Numbered from the stretch's first letter, positions 33,276-44,956 are shown. The stretch: 64,000 nucleotides of DNA from Volutella citrinella (GCA_034401135.1 JAWZSP010000006.1:2976001-3040000); one strand, 5' to 3'. Program-made: numbers and translations. Notes: generated by a model from the sequence alone, not told the origin.

Positions 33276-36200
33276 TTACTTCTTGCCCTTGAGACCAGGC
33301 GAGCCATTGCCAGATCCCGGAGTGGTGATTGTCGGCGGCTTGCTTCCCCAGACCACTGGTGTCGTGGGTTTGGACACGGACGGCTCTCGTGGTTTGGGCA
33401 GAGATGGCCAGTATTCCTTGCTCAGGTCGATGCTGGTTTGGCTCTCCTTTCGCTTGGGCGTCTGGAACTCCTCCAGCTTTCCCTGCGCTGACACTTGCTG
33501 CTTTGAAGTCTCCTGCTTTTTCTTGCCCTTTGAGCGCTTGGGTTCGGTCGATGCCTTCGTTGTTCCTGGCGATGCCGCGCCTCCGCGTGTTCCACTGGCT
33601 AGGGTCTTGCCCGAAGGGACCTTGGCCTGGCGGTGGGAATCAGAACCTTCCTTGGCCAAAGTGGTGTTCTTCGTGTCGTTTCCCCGGTCTTGCTCAATCC
33701 CCTTTGCCTTCGCCTTAGAAGGGGCCCGGGTTTTGACCTCGTTCCCACCGGGTGCAATGCCGTCGTCAGTGGCGTCCTTTCCAAGCGACAGCCTACGGGG
33801 AGACACAAACTCCTTGGCTTCAGGATTGAGCCGGTTCTCGGGGGTGTGCTGGTTACCTGCAGCTGAGGACTTGCGACGCCGTGCGTGCTGCGCTACCTCC
33901 GCAACGGTGATGGGTTTCGGGTACTTGAAGCCGAAGCCAGAGGAAGGCGGTGCAACTTCTGTATCGAGGCGTTGTTCTGCAACAGTAGGCTCCGTTACCA
34001 GGGGCCGAGCCTTGCGCTGCTTCGTGGCACGCAGCGAGCCCCCAGCACCAGCGCGGTAGCCTTGACGACCCCGTCCATCTTGGCTCGCGGGAAAGGCGTC
34101 TCCATGCCGTTCGGTGCCGGAACCCTTTCCGTTGGATGCCGGCTGGTAAAATACATCTTCTTCAAACTTGTTTCGCTTCTGCGAGAGAGGAGTAGGCGCC
34201 AGCTGAAACATCTCCTCTCGAGGCCGCTTGGATGGAGAGAGCATGGCCAGGCCCCGACTCCTAGAAATGGTGTGTTGAGCATAGCTCCCAACGACACCGC
34301 TGGCCGGTCCTTCCGAGGCAGTTTTGTTCCCATCGATAGCAACGTTGTCGGATTTCTTTGGGCCAAGGTCAAGAAGCTCCTCTAGTGGGTTTGATGAGCT
34401 TCCTGGGCGTTGTCCGTTGTCAGCCTTCTTCGCTTTTTTCTTATAAGCGTTCTTCTTGTTCTTGCTCTTCTTCGGGGCATTCGGGGCATTGCATTTTTGG
34501 CCATTTTCAGTCACAGACTTGATCGCTTCGGTCATGTCTGCAGCAAGAGTGGCTGAAGTGGCAGAAAAGCTAGACGCAGGTGTATTCAGACCCGATTCAA
34601 CAGCCACGGAGCAATCGCTCTGTCGAGACTCCCGTCCGGATGCCAGAGGTCCTTGCGGCTTTTCTAGCTCCGGTTGGGTCGCCTTCACATGAGAGGCCGC
34701 AGGCACGGCCTTGACCACTGCTGCTGCACTGGGAACTTCACCCTCTCCACTAGGATATCCAGAGTGCTCGCCATTCGGTACGTCTTTAGGTTCTGAAGCA
34801 TTCGTAAGGCAACCCGGCTTCGCAGTCTCGGGGTTTCGTTCACTCTCGGACTCAGTTGGCCCGTTGCGCCGAGGATTGTTGTCAGCGGGTGCACGCTGGG
34901 CGTTGAGCTTGGTGGCCGATTGCGAATGTTTCTCATTTGCGGGGCGTTGGGCAGAGCCTCTAGATATGCGGCGGTCGAAAGGCGTGTGGATTTTAGCCCA
35001 GATCTTCTTCCTCTCATCGATTTCTTCCTTTGTGAATTTGCTCGGCACCCGGCGATGGGTTGACTTGGAGTCCGCTTCACCAACGGCTTGAGTCGTAGGT
35101 GGCAGCTCCGTCTGAAGGACCTCATCTCCCTCTCCTTGTGGCTTTCCCTGCGGTTTTTCCTGTGGCTCAATCTGTAATTTACTCTGTGAATCTGCCCGTG
35201 GTTCGCCTTGCGACTCTGCCTTGGGCTTCTCAACCGCAGTCATATTCGGACCCGATTCTGAAACTACCGCCGAGCCAGTAGGGCTTCCCGGGAGCGATAC
35301 GCGAGCTTTCGAGGAGGAAACTTTGCCTTCCGCATTCTTGATGTTGGAACCACCTTCCTTGTGCTCAACAAGCGCCTCTTCGGAGGGGGGCTTCGACTGC
35401 AGATCCACTGGGCGAGTTTCCGCTGTGGGCTTTTCTTCCTTGTGCTTCTCTTCCTTGTGCTTCTCTTCCTTGGGCTTCTCGTCCTTGGGCTTCTCGTCCT
35501 TGGGCTTTCGACTCACACTCTTTGTGAAGGCCGGACTAGTCGTGGTCTTCGGGGTGATGTGACGTTGCTCCTGGCGATTCTGGCGCGGAATTGGCGTTTC
35601 GCCAGCTCGGGGCGTCATGAATGGAGGGGAATAGCGTTGCGAGACATTAGCTGGCGCCGTGTAACCACCGGGGGGTACGGGTACTGCTGGCGAGTATGTA
35701 TGAGGTGCAAACGAGAGTGTTCGGGGATCGGGATGCATTGGCAGTGGAGGGACAATGCCGCCATTGAAGGAGCCGTGGGGTCCCCTACCGGTTGCTCCCA
35801 TAGCTGGTCCATGATGGCCGTTCCCGATAGCCTGGTTGAAGTGGCTTCCAGTTCGCATCGCTTGGTGGTACTGTGGGCCAGCCATGTGTCCGGACCGTGG
35901 GAGTAACGTCCACTTGGAACGCATCGCTGGCGTGATGATGATCGTGATGGCATGTTCATCCATCCTTCCGCCCCCAGAGGCCAACGCCTGAGGGATGGAC
36001 TGCTCAGCTTGGAATCTGTTATGTGCGTTAGACCATCATTACGCAACTCGTGAATCACAACATAATGCACTTACCGGACCAGGAACACGCCCGCTTCAGC
36101 TCCAGCAACTTGTACCACATCTTCCACCATACCAAATCGGTCTCGCAGTCCTGTCCTGATTGCCGCCAGGAGTGTGGGCCCAGACATCTTCCGGTCGTCA

Positions 36201-38628
36201 GGGGATGCCTGGACATGAACGGTCCTATTTCTAGAATCACAACGGTTGCAGGGACATGGTAGATACTCTGCGTTGGCGCCTCGAAGGTTGTGGCACTTGG
36301 TTCCATTCCCGAGATTATCCTGTCCGAGGTCGACAGTCTGACGGCGCCCATGCCCATGGCCGCTCCATGGAGTGGGAGTCGGCGGGATCTGAGTGTGGAT
36401 GATTTCCGCCTGCGGTTGGTGAAGATGGGTTGATTGCTGTCGATGAAAATTCCCGCGTCGAGCGCCCCTGAAGGACGAGCCTCGGCCTGGTCGTGTGATG
36501 TTACCACGGGCGGGGGTTGTAGGCGAAACAACTGTTTTGTCCTTGCGCCCTTTTCGATTGCCAGACCATTGACCAGTCATCTCCTGGTGTTTGTCATTCA
36601 TTGGAGTTGGGTTTGGATTTCCGTCTTGTATCAGCGTGGTCGGCTGCTGCTGGGCCGCGGGCTGTTGAGAGGGCGTGTTCTGGAAGTGGACGAAGGATGG
36701 CTGTCTATCCATCCCGGCAGGGGCCCCATAGGGATTCACCATCTGAGGGCCTTGATGGGTCTGTACATGGGCCCCGTGGTACTGATGCGGTCCTCCATAT
36801 TGATGGAGCGTTTGCGTGGGCAACCCGGTGTTGTGAAGGTGCTCCTGGGGGCCATTGGCTCCTGCGAAGGGTGCTGTTGACCAAGCTGGTTTTTGCCAAG
36901 ATCCATGTACCTGAGGGACGTGGTACTGTGGCATTGTAGGCCCAGCAGCCGCCGGGGTCGAGGCCAGGGCCGGGGCTGTGAATTCCGGCTTTTGAGAAGA
37001 TACACGGCCCTTCTGGTTCTTGGTAGCTGGTTCTGCGCCCTTGGCGGCCTTGGGTTTCCCATCTCCGGTTGCCTGAGCCGATTCCTAATCGGCCCGGCCA
37101 CCAGTCGAATTCGGACGAGAGAGAATCTCTTCAATGGCATCACAGTCAGGAAGTTGAACAGAGCTCTGCTCTGCCCCGTGGCCCTTTGCGAGCTCGGAGA
37201 AGGACATGACAGTGGATACAGGGAGTGATTTGGTCCCCGAGGGTCGATTTGGGCCGTGAGATGCTCGGACAGCGTCTCGAAGCTTGCGGGTGGTCCGAGT
37301 GGGAGTAGCAAGCACAGAGTTGGCTTCCTCGAAATCCACAACTTCAGGCACCTCGTTGTGGCTTGCATCGGGCAGCGTGCTGGATGACTTGGCGATGGTT
37401 GAAGGTTTTCCCGGCGGAGGGAGCGAGTAAGCAATGACTGGCATGTCTTTCTTGGACTTAGCAATGCATACCGGCCCTGCAGCCTTTTGTTGGTTGGCAT
37501 CTGCAGGGGCGGAGGTGGAAACAGGCCCCTTGGGCTTGTCGGCAGGACCATCAGCAGCACCCGTTCGTCGCTTGACTGAAGGCCCGCCAGCTGCTGCTGC
37601 CGATTTCTGCAATGCTTCTACAGCTTCGCTAGACGCCTTGCGTGGCTTGTTCTGAGGATTGCTCCCGGGGGGGTGGAAATAATGCTTCCCCTCGAGCATC
37701 TGAACAGGCGGAGGTGCATTCTGGGAAGCTGGGGAGGTTTGGTGCGACTCCATGGTTGGCGGCTGAGGGAGGCCATTGTTGGGGAACACTTCGGAAGCAG
37801 CTATTAATAGGTTAAGTTAGCATACGCCTGCGTCATGTCGAAGAGTGCGGATGACTTACCAAGCCAGTTCTGCTCGTCATGGTTGCGGCAGGATGACAGA
37901 AGGTCTGTCGGTCGTTGCTTCGGTGTTGAATCCAGGATCAAATCCCGCCGATGCTTGAGAGCACTTGCGATGAGCGGGATGGCTTCATCTTGAATGTCTC
38001 CCATCGACTTCCAGTCATTCTCATTCAAGATGCGAACGATTGGGCCCAAGGAGGCATCCCATCGCTTCAGCCGTTCCTTGTGCGCGACGTTAGTGACCCA
38101 ATTATCAGCCCACTGGCCCACGAAAACCGCCATTGCCTTGGCATGGTCCTTGTAGATGATCTTGTTCTCGTCATAAAGGTTGTTGACGAGGTTCCACAGG
38201 TTGAGAGCGCCGTAGTAGTAGAGGTCGTGCGCATCAAAGTAGGTCCACAGATCATCCCAGCAGTCGGGCTTTTGCATCGTCTTCATGCGAGTCCAAAAGA
38301 CCTTCCGGACAGAATTGCAGGCGGCTTGAACCTCGTCCTTGGTCCATAGATGAATCCGTCGCTGGGGCAAGAGGTGCTTCATTTCGCGGAACTGGTTCTT
38401 GCCTTGGTTGGTTGAGATGAATGCTTGAGCACCCAGCTGGGGGTTGGTGTAGAATCCCACGGGCAGGAAGTCCTCGACATAAGTCTGGGGAACTCCATTC
38501 TCCCCAGGTGTCTCCATCATCCGGTACATGATTGGCAGTCCATTAGGGTAGAACTCGGCGAAGGCAGCCCGCTGGCCATACGGCCGTGAGTCAGCATGGA
38601 CTCGTGCAAGGCCGGCAGCACCGTCCAT
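33276..38628 (-). CDS. Large low-complexity protein with a divergent RRM-like domain; frame interrupted by one TAG
   Basis: Exons (minus strand) 38628-37860, 37800-36075 and 36015-33276 join with closed phases (GTAAGT donors, TAATAG and AACAG acceptors) into about 1,744 codons, but codon 495 (37087-37085) is TAG. Coding character continues on both sides in the same frame. Residues 1-256 are a helix-rich conserved-looking region (WDDLWTYFDAHDLYYYGALN). Then comes disordered P/Q/S/K sequence, a Cys cluster (CPCNRC), and a β-α-β RRM-like fold at about 770-865 (RTVHVQ, AGVFLVRF, ITIII) bridging the second intron. The C-terminal half is charged and disordered, with a KEEKH-type repeat. Start MDGAAGL at 38628 is a guess; the frame is open to 38901 and an upstream exon is possible. 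Product not recognised by name; RNA binding is inferred. Two tandem genes, a cryptic intron or readthrough are alternatives. Confidence 0.6.
35427..35507 (-). repeat. 15-bp coding repeat (KPKDE / KHKEE units)
   Basis: Five to six tandem 15-bp units encode KPKDE, KPKEE and KHKEE pentapeptides in the RRM-like protein. A charged low-complexity spacer. Confidence 0.85.
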
Positions 38629-39569
38629 CGTGTGTGTGGAGCCGTAGGTGGTTGGGACGAAAGCCAGGCAAGTAGCTTTCCTAGGTGTGTTAGCTACTTT
38701 ATCATGGATCGCGCCAGCAGCAACTTCCAAGACAACGAAAATGGGGCGGGCAAAGGTCTTCCTCAGAGGCAGCGTGGTTGAGGCCAACCGAAGGCCCGAC
38801 AAGGCAGGCAGACCTTCGCACTTGTACTGACCTTGCGAAGAATTATCGAGGAGGAAGTGAATCGTTGACAAAGAAGCCGATGACGAAGGCCTGCGAATCA
38901 CCGAGTGTGTGATGCAAGAAAGGGAAGGAGGAAACCACTCAGGTCAGCGATCCCTCGCGATATTTGTACTTGATCCCTTGAACAGCCAAGAGGGGCGAAA
39001 TGCAAGCCTTGGCACTGCGACTTATGTTGACGGGCCGTACAGGCCTGCTGCCAGCTGCCAGAAGTGGAGAGATTGTGAGGCCAGGCCGAAAGAATTCCTG
39101 GTTGCCCTGCCGCCGCCACGCGAGAGACGAGAGAAGCCAAGGGCAGGGTGAGAGCATGGTGAAGAGGCGAGAAGACTAGTCAACAAACACCGGCTCTGTT
39201 CATGTTTTCTTTGCCACGGAAACCCGCAGGCAGCCGCGCGAATGGCTGCATCATCCCGGAATAGACTCACTTCTAGAAGGGCAGCCCAGTCTTGTGAGAG
39301 AAGAGAGATGTTCTCGATCGGCCAAGTATTTCCTGTTCACAGCTATCGCGGGCAGTAGTGTGCTTGTTTAGGCATCATTCTCTCGTCGTGGCCTATGCCC
39401 GTGTCTTCGAGGCCGCAAGCAAGCGAGTTTTAAACGGGCGATGACGAGGTTTTGGCGCGCTGACTTGTTCACTGGCTGAACACGCCGGTCCTCTCTGGTA
39501 CTTGAAAGTTGTCATTTCATTTACTCTACTGTTATACATGCTAGGTAGTCGTTAGGGCTAGCTGTGCCC
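38629..39569. other. 5' region of the RRM-like gene and 3' region of FMP46
   Basis: The frame of the RRM-like gene stays open to 38901, and splice-like signals (GTCAGT near 38830, CCTAG near 38680) suggest a leader intron. No other gene is seen. Confidence 0.45.
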
Positions 39570-40074
39570 CTACTTCTGGGCGTTCAGCAGCTTCAGGATT
39601 TCCGACTCGTTCTCGCCGGCCACTGCCTTGCCATTGTTCCAATCCACAACCTGCAAACAACTTGTTAGTAGGCAAACAAGCCAGGGAGGGGCAAACCGCA
39701 AACATACCACCGGACGCTCGAAGTTGTCGGTGCTCTCCTTGAAGCGCTTCAGGGCCTCCTTCTCGTCCCGCGCATTCTTGATAATCTTTGAGATGCCGCT
39801 GGAGCCGACGTACTCGAGAATCGTGCGCACTTGGTCGTCCGTGGGGGGCTCCTCGGTGATGTTCAGCTCGAACGGCTCTCGCGTGGGCTTGGCGCTAGAT
39901 CCGGCGGTGGAATTCGCAGAGACCTGCTTGAGCAGGTTGGCCACTCGCACCGAGGCCGGCGAGCCGGCTTTGTGGAATAGCGTGATGATGTCGAGGGTCT
40001 TGTGCTGCGCGAATAGTGAGCAATTGCGACGGCGCGGCGTTGCGGGTTTCCGGGATACTTACGAATCGGAACAT
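39570..40074 (-). CDS. FMP46: FMP46-like mitochondrial thioredoxin-fold protein
   Basis: Small mitochondrial protein of the Fmp46 (DUF1687) family, annotated as putative redox proteins. Exons (minus strand): 40074-40063 (12 nt, MFRF), 40004-39708 and 39650-39570, all phase 0, 129 residues. The core reads HKTLDIITLFHKAGSPASVR, then ELNITEEPPTDDQVRTILEY and the end of the fold, RPVVVDWNNGKAVAGENE. The region equivalent to the thioredoxin active site (FHKAGSPAS) has no cysteine, and no cysteine is found anywhere in the product, so a dithiol redox role is unlikely here. Function is not established. Confidence 0.85.
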
Positions 40075-40691
40075 GTTGAACTGTATGGGTGGTAGCAAAG
40101 TGAAGGCGAAGCAAGCTCCACCTGGGAATGACGTGTATTTGAGGGCGGGTTGAAGAGGTAATTGAAGACGGGTTGTTCCGATGCGGGATAGCTTCGTGAA
40201 GCTGCCTGGAAATATGGGGCCAGCTCGGCAAAGATATGGTCCGTGCGTTCCCAGCCGAGATCATCCGCCATTCATGATTGTGTTCGCACTGCTTCACCCT
40301 CACAGCGTTCCAGTCTCCAATCACGCAGGGCTACTGGATTTCATGTTTATTTACTCCAATCGCAGCATTGTCCATATATTGGCCCTCTGGCAAGAGACTG
40401 TGAGGTTCTTCCATCTCTACACTCACCATAAATCACATATGGTACCCTCCATACGGTGACCAAATCACATACCACGAAGAGAGGAATCGGGAAATGCGAG
40501 CGATCTCTATTCCCCAGTACCTACTATCAAGGTACTTTATGTACTATAAGTATCATCAGATGTTTTCGAAAATTTGCTGGTAGCCAGTCAGCTCCTATGA
40601 GTCTTTGGCCGGTCCAATGTACGTTTCTATCATCCAACGCCCCAGCGCCATTTGCACATTGGTTCAGAACAAGATCATCAAGCAGCCCGGC
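40075..40691. other. Intergenic between FMP46 and the desaturase
   Basis: FMP46 upstream region and desaturase 3' region. AT-rich around 40350-40560. No gene seen. Confidence 0.5.
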
Positions 40692-42118
40692 TCAATTGCA
40701 CGATTGCGCATTGGGGTACTTGGCCTTGATCTGCTCCTCCGAAAACTTCCGAGTGAGCTTCTTCAGCAGCTCGATGCGGCCTTCCATGGTGAGGTGAATC
40801 TGGGCTCCCATCGGAACCATGCACTTAGCCAGGGTTTCATAGTCCTTGATCATGAGTCTAAAAGTGACCATGAGGTAGTCAATGTTGTGGAACGTCAACG
40901 CGCTCTCTTTTGCGTACGTTTCCTTTTGCTGCAGGAAGGCGACTGGGTGATCACGCCAGTGTCGCAGAGGGTTGAGGTGATGAGAGGTATGGTAGCCATC
41001 ATTGTAGCAGAACCGGTTGCTCTAGATTTCGCACACGTTAGTCTGGCACGTCTCCGCCCTCCCGGGGTGTTGTTGGGGCTTACCGCGACATCAATCAGGG
41101 TGATGCTGGATCGGTAATCCGAGTCTGGCTCATCCGCATCCACGAAGGCGTGCTGGCCCCAGTTTCCTACCATAAGTCCAAAGCGGAGGAGAAAAAGCGG
41201 CACCAGGTAGACGAATATCGTAGCTCGCAAGTTGATGCAGCTCGCCAGGTAGTAGAAGCCGTAGGTCAGGAACTCGGATCCGCCTGCTTGCAGGGCCATC
41301 ATGGGCCTGTTCTTGCGCAAAAAGTAGAGCGGCAGGTCGAACCAGATGAAGAAGTAGAAGCGTCCAACGTAGTGAAGAAAGTTCCAGATGTCGTCCCGCT
41401 GGTACCGCATCGTGGAAGAGAGGTCGTCCGGTCCATTTCCCTCCACGTGGTGATGCTTGACGTGATGATAAAAGTACGTGTTCCAGGAATGGCCCATCAG
41501 GGGATCCAGGACGTACGGGAAGAGATGGTCAATGAGAGCATACTTCTTGTTGAGCACTCCGCGCATGTGAATATGCTGGTGCATGAGAAGAGTGTAGGCG
41601 CCGGTGTAGTAGAATTGCATGACCACGTGAAAGATTGCATGCATATATGTGAAGTGGCGAAAGAGAATAATGGCGCTAGGAATAGAGGTGAAGGCGTAGA
41701 TGAGGAGGTGGGTGAGCATCACGACGTCCGTCTCAACCCGCACACTGCGACGAGCCCATGAGATGTAGGGCTTGAGGAGATACTTGTCAATGGCGGGTGG
41801 CAAGTTCATGGAGCGAAGGTCGACAGTGGAAATAACGGTAGGCTCAAAGTCCGCATGGCCCGGGTCGTTCATCGCCTTCATCGCAGCGACGCCATCGCCA
41901 GAGTCTTGGCTTGGCCGGGGGCCAGCTCCATCCAGGATTGTCGTGGTTCCAGAGCTCTTGCTGGAGAGGTTGCAGGCGCCACCTGCTTGGCTTACAGCCG
42001 TGCTATGCCCGGTGCCTTTCTGGTGGTCAGCAGCCGCGCGGATGTCGTCTGCCAAGCTGCTCAAGACAATCCGGTCCGCAGGTGTAAGCGCTGTGTCGAA
42101 AACTAGGTGGCTCTCCAT
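40692..42118 (-). CDS. Membrane fatty-acid desaturase/hydroxylase-like di-iron protein
   Basis: Exons (minus strand) 42118-41084 and 41021-40692 join in phase 0 to 454 residues. Three histidine boxes coordinate a di-iron centre: HQHIH (180-184), HHVKHHH (218-224) and HTSHH (356-360, in exon 2). Hydrophobic segments lie around 130-175 and 245-330. This is the layout of membrane desaturases and related hydroxylases of the ER. The first ~100 residues are polar and not part of the fold. The unusually His-rich second box and the spacing differ from Ole1 and from delta-12 enzymes, and no cytochrome b5 domain is present, so substrate and regiochemistry cannot be assigned. The frame is open to an ATG at 42217, but 42118 (MESHLVFDTA) reads better. 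Confidence 0.85.
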
Positions 42119-43460
42119 TGCTGCGAGGGTTGGGGATGACAGAGAGGAGGTCACCTGGGCGAAAGGGCAAAATTTCCCATGACAAGCAACATCTGAATGA
42201 TGCTTTCTTTTGAACACGGCCGAGCTCGCCCCCCTTTATGGAGGTCAAGAAATTGTCTACATATCGCTCAGGTCTAAATACGGAAGCGTGGACATTGTTA
42301 GCGTCGCTAAGCTCACTCATACCCCACTAGCAAGGAGTTTCCCTCAACAATCATTGATCAATGGCGCGCATTCACTGCTACCCGCAGGGGTGTGAACCGT
42401 GTCTCAATAGGCCAGCCCTCCTACCTGCCTATCCACTGGCTGGACCCTGCGTCTGCGCAGGCCTGGCAAAGCCCGAGTCGCCCCAGAGGACGGTCAAGAC
42501 GGTGTGGTTCTCCCGGCGGTGTTAAGGGCCCATGGATGCACAGCCGGGAAAACAAGGCTCGGTGCCTGGGGCGTACGTATGCAGTACGATAATACGCGGC
42601 CTCCTGGAGGTCAAGCGGTAAGTCGTAAGTACGAGTAAGGTAGCAACGTTCACAGGGATCCGCAGCCCGGGCGCCCATTCCGGCACGTAGATGCCGCCGG
42701 AAAACTCCACTGATGCCCTGGGCACTAGCCAGGGTTGGCTCTAGGAGCAACGACGGGGAAGCATAATTGAGGAACACACCACGCCACATTGGAGAACCAA
42801 AAGCCGGCGTGATAAATGTCAGCTACATGTGTGCGCGGGAGCTCGTAGCACTGGGGCCAGCTGATCGGTCGCAATGCCAATTGGACAGTAGCTGCCAACC
42901 TACTGACGTTGCTTCTTAGTAAGGTAGTCGTAGGTCATATTTGCCTGCGATTCGAACTCTGCTCGTCTCCCCACCTGTAACAAGAAGTTGTGTGACAGGT
43001 CCAGCCGTATTCGGCAAGAAAGACAACATAGCCTTCAATGCTGCCTCGGGCCACTCCGGATCAGCGACTCCGCATAAACGGAAACGCCCATAAACCTCAT
43101 GTCTGCATGAGAGATCGTATCTGAAGGCACATGGCACTACCCGGTGTTTTGAATCCGCGGCTACAGAGCGGGAACCGAAACACCCATCCGAGCCGGTTAC
43201 CCTAAGCCCATGCATGGCCTCTGTTGGCACGACGGGTTGGCGAAACCGGCGCAATAGAAGACGACGGCAAAATTGGCAGTGGTCTACTGTAGTGCTTCTA
43301 CATTCTATGACGTCCTGATCGAGTTGATATGTTGCGTTTGTGTCTAAAATGACACGTTCCATGAAGCCAGCGAATTGGGACAACGCCAACGGCACTGGAG
43401 TGCACAGCGAGAAATGGCCTTCAGTCTTGGGGTAAATGATCAATTCCAAACTGTAATCCC
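42119..43460. other. Gene-poor interval upstream of the desaturase
   Basis: No supportable gene. A 190-codon minus-strand ORF (42916-43488) has no recognisable domain. A TTCGAAT sequence near 42948 resembles a tRNA T-loop, but the flanking stems do not pair. Confidence 0.4.
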
Positions 43461-43470
43461 TATAAAAAGG
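43461..43470 (+). promoter_or_regulatory. TATA box TATAAAAAGG
   Basis: A strong TATA element 54 bp before the ATG at 43524. It suggests a once-active inducible promoter. Confidence 0.45.
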
Positions 43471-43523
43471 TGCCCGAGAGACAAGCACCAGTCAATGACA
43501 CTCGCCTATTATACAGCGTGACC

Positions 43524-43750
43524 ATGTCTGGATACTCTGATGTTAACCACGGCGTCTATGAAGCTGGCGACCAGAGGAATTACAAACAGTCTGAGCGCAG
43601 AGTGCCGAATGCTTCAACGAGGGCCAAAAGCACTCGCACCTTGGCGATGACTTAAATCCCAAGTCGGTTGTCGCGTCTGGATGCTGGAGAATCAACGTGA
43701 TCATAGAGAAACCAGCGATCAGTAGCCAATCACTTGGCGGCTGCAGATGA
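43524..43750 (+). pseudogene. Small gene remnant with an apparent frameshift
   Basis: An ATG behind a TATA box opens MSGYSDVNHGVYEAGDQRN, which has the look of a small hydrophilic fungal stress or conidiation protein. The frame reads on to a stop at 43655, but from about 43600 another frame becomes more protein-like (ECFNEGQKHSHLGDDLNPK). No intron of workable length fits between the two, so a one-base indel in a small gene is suspected. Family not named with certainty; could also be chance. Confidence 0.3.
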
Positions 43751-44105
43751 GAGCCACCAGCCTGGGCATGGCTGAGCGACATTGACGAGTAATTGCAAGA
43801 CAAAACGGAACCTCGACGATACCGCGGCAGCCTTGGCCAAGAAGGACCTAACTCTACCGCTCGTCCAAGATACGCTGCCAGCTGGAGGTGGGAAGCCAAC
43901 ACTGCTGCGATACATATAGGCTGAGATACATGGCAACAAGCATTCATAAGGTGTCAAGATTGACGCGGAGCCGTAGGTGGAGGAAGACGAGCTTAGACAA
44001 AAGGAAATGCCTGATCAAACGTGACTACGCTGCCATAATCTCAGGATTCAAGTCATCACATGTTGGGCTGGTGGATAAAAGATGACAATGAATATTGTAT
44101 GGTGT

Positions 44106-44340
44106 GGTGCGGCCTGGAAGCTGGAACCGGCAGGAAGAGGGCAAGAAGCCGTAATTTTATACGTATTAGGCTAATTACGGTTAACTGGCAAACTTGAGAG
44201 TAACAAGCAACTGTGTCATCGGGGCTGCACAACTGTGATTACGATTCTTGCCGAACCTTATGTTAGCCTTAATTGGCCTAATACGTATAAGAATACGGCT
44301 TCTTCCCCCTTCCTGCTGGCTCCAGTTTCCTGGCCGCACC
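44106..44340. repeat. Long inverted repeat (about 80-bp arms, 76-bp loop)
   Basis: Arm 44106-44185 and the reverse complement of 44262-44340 are about 85% identical, sharing GGTGCGGCC, AAGAAGCCGTA and the 15-bp TTATACGTATTAGGC. The differences are mostly single substitutions. It could be a degenerate MITE with long terminal inverted repeats, or a transcribed hairpin. No target-site duplication is evident. Confidence 0.75.
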
Positions 44341-44763
44341 GGCGGGACTGCATCGAACCGTCGTTGACACACCAGCGCCGAGCGCTGCCAAATTCAAGCC
44401 GTAACCAAGGTGAGTCACTGTAATTGAGTTAGCAACATACTCATCACCAAGCAATGATTCAGTGATGGAAATGTGGCATAGGGGGGATTGCGTCAGAATA
44501 TGTAAGAAATTGAATATCAGCAACCAGCCTTCACCAACTCAGGCGATGAGCGGCTTGAGAAGACCGGCCATCAATCGCAAATTTTTCTCATCATGATATC
44601 GCGAGTGTTGAACGGGAACAAGGACATGTTTTGAGCTTACCTTGAAGTGTGCTTTGGGTTGGAATCTCAAAGTCCGACGCGTCCTGGAAATTTTTCGCTT
44701 TTGAACTGGGCGGGTCCACAACGGCAAAACTCCGGCGCAGTCACTTTCCCAAAAAATCCAAAT

Positions 44764-44769
44764 CACGTG
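44764..44769 (+). promoter_or_regulatory. E-box CACGTG upstream of RPL14
   Basis: TCACGTGC ends 188 bp before the eL14 start codon. Same core as at 32005 and 47592. Confidence 0.35.
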
Positions 44770-44956
44770 CTTAGGGCACTGATATTTCCTTCCGCACGAC
44801 GTAGTTGCCCAAAATTTCAATGCAGGCAAGGTAGGCCCAACGAGTATCAACCACCACCCGGCACATCACCAACTGGTACGATCGCACCCGCTTTCCAAGA
44901 CACATTGCGCGCCTCTCCGACCTTGCGACTAACCCGGCATTTAGATCACCGTCAAA

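Noticed and set aside
36736..37560. 274-codon minus ORF overlapping the TAG in the RRM-like gene
   Set aside because: It is in another frame; the true coding frame on both sides of the TAG is the same, so no frameshift is needed.
42940..42960. tRNA-like TTCGAAT T-loop
   Set aside because: Flanking bases do not form a T-stem and no acceptor or anticodon arm fits.
42916..43488. 190-codon minus ORF
   Set aside because: No domain, and it covers the TATA box of a better plus-strand candidate.
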